A DNA stretch of 23,753 nt, taken from NCBI GenBank assembly GCA_031383555.1, contig JANMZR010000278.1:1-23753 (forward strand), read 5' to 3'. Below the pieces are notes generated by a model. That model was given only the letters and a program-made list of their open reading frames with translations. It had not been told where the DNA came from and did not search any database. Each line of letters opens with the position of its first letter. The stretch's first letter is position 1. The DNA is from JANMZR01 sp031383555 (lineage in GTDB: Bacteria > Bacteroidota > Bacteroidia > Cytophagales > Spirosomataceae). This document shows positions 22,194 to 23,753 of this stretch, piece by piece. A program made the translations under genes and the position numbers.

Positions 22194-23666
22194 GTGTATT
22201 TTAATGTCGCTAAAAACCAAGATACACCATGCAAAATACACTTTTTTCTCTTTATTCCAAAGACTTTCCAAAATATCACTATTTTTATAATTCTAGCGAA
22301 TTAGGCCGAATACACCAAGTTATCCCTTGGCAACAACTTACTAAGCTTATTCCTGCCAAAAAACATATGGTTGGGGCTCCCTCTTGGCTTGATTATGAAG
22401 GTATGTTTGCCCTCATGTTTTTGAAACATTATACTAAAATAAGTGATGAAAAATTAGTAGAAAGGCTTAATTCTGACGCCTGTTTTCAATTATTTTGCAG
22501 TATTAAAACTGACTTATTTTTGCAGCCTATCAAAGACAAAACCCTTGTCACAAGAGTACGAAAATTTCTTTCTATACATCTGGATGTGAATAAATTACAA
22601 AAGAATATGATTGATTTTTGGAAGCCTGAAATGAAGGACAAAAACGTAATGATGGTAGATGCTACCTGTTTTGAGGTAGACCTTCGGTTTCCTACCGATG
22701 TTAAACTGCTTTGGGAAAGTGTATGTTGGCTTTGGGATGAGCAAATTCCAAGTGTATGCAAAGCCTTTAAACTTTCAATGCCAAGGTCAAAATTTGCAGA
22801 CCAAAAACTTAAACAAAGTAGCTACCAAAAAAACAGAAAAAATTCCTTCAAAAAAACAAAGAAAAGACGAAAAGCCCTGCTGCATCTGCTCGCCAAAGGA
22901 ATCAATGCCTACCAATTATTGTTGAACCAAACCTCGGCCGTGAACCTTTCACAAAAAGTAGCTGAACGCTTTAAAACCATCAAAACAGTATACCAGCAAC
23001 AAGCTTATTTGTTAGGCAATCAAACTACCAAAGTGGCAGACAGGATTGTTAGTCTCAGTCAGCCACATATCAGGCCCATTGTAAGGGGTAAAGAGAATAA
23101 GCCGGTTGAGTTTGGTATTAAAGTTCACATGGCTCAGGTAGATGGCATCAATATTATTGAACACCATAGCTTTGAGGCCTTTAATGAAACTACAAGGCTG
23201 AAAATCAGCATATTAAAACATGAAAGCCAGTTTGGAAAACTAAGCCATTTAGCAGCCGATGGCATCTACCCAACCAATAAAAACAGAGTACACTGCAGCA
23301 AGAAAGGCATACAAACTAATTTTGTAAGAAAAGGGCCTGGAAAAGACGATAAAGCCACCAAACAAATAAAAGCACTCCTCAACAAAGAACGCTCCACAAG
23401 GCTTGAGGGTAGCTTTGGCACTGAAAAAGAGCATTATTTACTCAAGAAAATAAAAGCCAAAACCCCTGCCACCCAAATCATCTGGATGATGTTTGGTGTA
23501 CTCACAGCTAATGCTGTAAACATAGCTAAACGAAGAACAAAACCTATCCAAAAAGCAGCCTAAATTAAAAGGAAAAGGAGTTTTCATGGGAGAAAACTGC
23601 CCAAACTTGTCAATAAACACGAAAAATGCATAAAAATAGTACTATTCAAAGATTCACAAAAAAACC
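22186..23666 (+). mobile_element. insertion sequence, IS5/IS1182-like, ends uncertain
   Basis: One complete transposase gene fills the element. Candidate ends share GGTTTTTTGTG at the left (22186-22196, inward) and, on the complementary strand at the right, GGTTTTTTTGTG (23655-23666); similarity continues weakly for about ten more bases. The match is partly T-run, and no target duplication was seen, so the limits may be off by tens of bases. The element lies after the TPR terminator and breaks no visible gene. It appears recent, as the gene is intact. Confidence 0.6.
22229..23563 (+). CDS. IS5/IS1182-type DDE transposase
   Basis: The 444-residue protein has an N-terminal DUF772-like domain (about 40-120: GAPSWLDYEGMFALMFLKHY, KISDEKLVERLNSDACFQLF) and a DDE domain. 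Candidate catalytic residues are Asp 144 (MMVDATCFEVD), Asp 344 (LAADGIYPTNKN) and Glu 393 (RLEGSFGTEKEHYLL). A Lys/Arg-rich stretch (about 195-216) interrupts the domain, as in long IS1182-like enzymes. The frame is intact, so it may be active. The C-terminus is basic. Assignment to a transposase is firm; the exact IS group is not. Confidence 0.92.
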   Translation: MQNTLFSLYSKDFPKYHYFYNSSELGRIHQVIPWQQLTKLIPAKKHMVGAPSWLDYEGMFALMFLKHYTKISDEKLVERLNSDACFQLFCSIKTDLFLQPIKDKTLVTRVRKFLSIHLDVNKLQKNMIDFWKPEMKDKNVMMVDATCFEVDLRFPTDVKLLWESVCWLWDEQIPSVCKAFKLSMPRSKFADQKLKQSSYQKNRKNSFKKTKKRRKALLHLLAKGINAYQLLLNQTSAVNLSQKVAERFKTIKTVYQQQAYLLGNQTTKVADRIVSLSQPHIRPIVRGKENKPVEFGIKVHMAQVDGINIIEHHSFEAFNETTRLKISILKHESQFGKLSHLAADGIYPTNKNRVHCSKKGIQTNFVRKGPGKDDKATKQIKALLNKERSTRLEGSFGTEKEHYLLKKIKAKTPATQIIWMMFGVLTANAVNIAKRRTKPIQKAA

Positions 23667-23689
23667 GAAGCCATCAAGCCTCGGTTTTT
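23660..23689. terminator. bidirectional hairpin after the transposase
   Basis: AAAAACCGA (23660-23668) pairs with TCGGTTTTT (23681-23689) around a 12-nt loop. T runs lie on both strands (seven T on the minus strand). It follows the transposase stop by about 97 bp and abuts the proposed right end of the element, mirroring the left hairpin. The remaining 64 bases of the window hold nothing recognisable. Confidence 0.7.
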
Positions 23690-23753
23690 CTTATAAAAAG
23701 TAGTATAAATTATCTTAAAATAATAGTTTGGACGAATTAACTATGATGCCCTA

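Overview
The window looks like a chromosomal segment of a low-GC, AT-rich member of the Bacteroidota. The evidence is promoter boxes of the TAnnTTTG type, very weak Shine-Dalgarno signals, a DUF4293 protein, a long-form IspH, an ExbB-ExbD-ExbD-TonB block and a kdsD gene divergent from recQ. Cytophagales or a near relative is my best guess, but the order cannot be fixed from the sequence. Almost everything is core housekeeping; the one clear mobile element is at the right edge.

Layout. 1-520 is gene-poor with short direct repeats. 521-593 (-) is an initiator tRNA-fMet with its own promoter and terminator, divergent from era (+, 716-1621). 1665-6781 (-) carries ricT/PSP1, purD and recQ. 6782-7186 is the divergent promoter region before kdsD (+, 7187-8161). 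An outer-membrane beta-barrel candidate (-) and a small lipoprotein (+) follow. 9350-15207 is a long minus-strand run: a phage-holin-like membrane protein, hisIE, hisF, a DUF4293 protein, a NeuD/PglD-like acyltransferase, an M14 carboxypeptidase, crcB and ispH. ispH is split by a frameshift exactly in its substrate-binding loop.

15701-22021 (+) is a TonB energy-transduction block: exbB, two exbD genes, tonB, a terminator, a 68-aa membrane protein, a PstS-like lipoprotein and an exported TPR protein. The first four genes should form the inner-membrane motor that powers TonB-dependent outer-membrane receptors. The last three are plausible envelope partners, but their function is unknown. 22186 to about 23666 is an insertion sequence with a full-length DDE transposase of the IS5/IS1182 type, bracketed by hairpins.

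The observations most worth a second look are the ispH frameshift, the TonB block with its PBP and TPR companions, a large stem-loop between exbB and exbD, the acyltransferase that lacks the family's catalytic His, and two helically phased TTTGCAAA palindromes upstream of kdsD. I found no CRISPR array, defence system or obviously new multigene machine.
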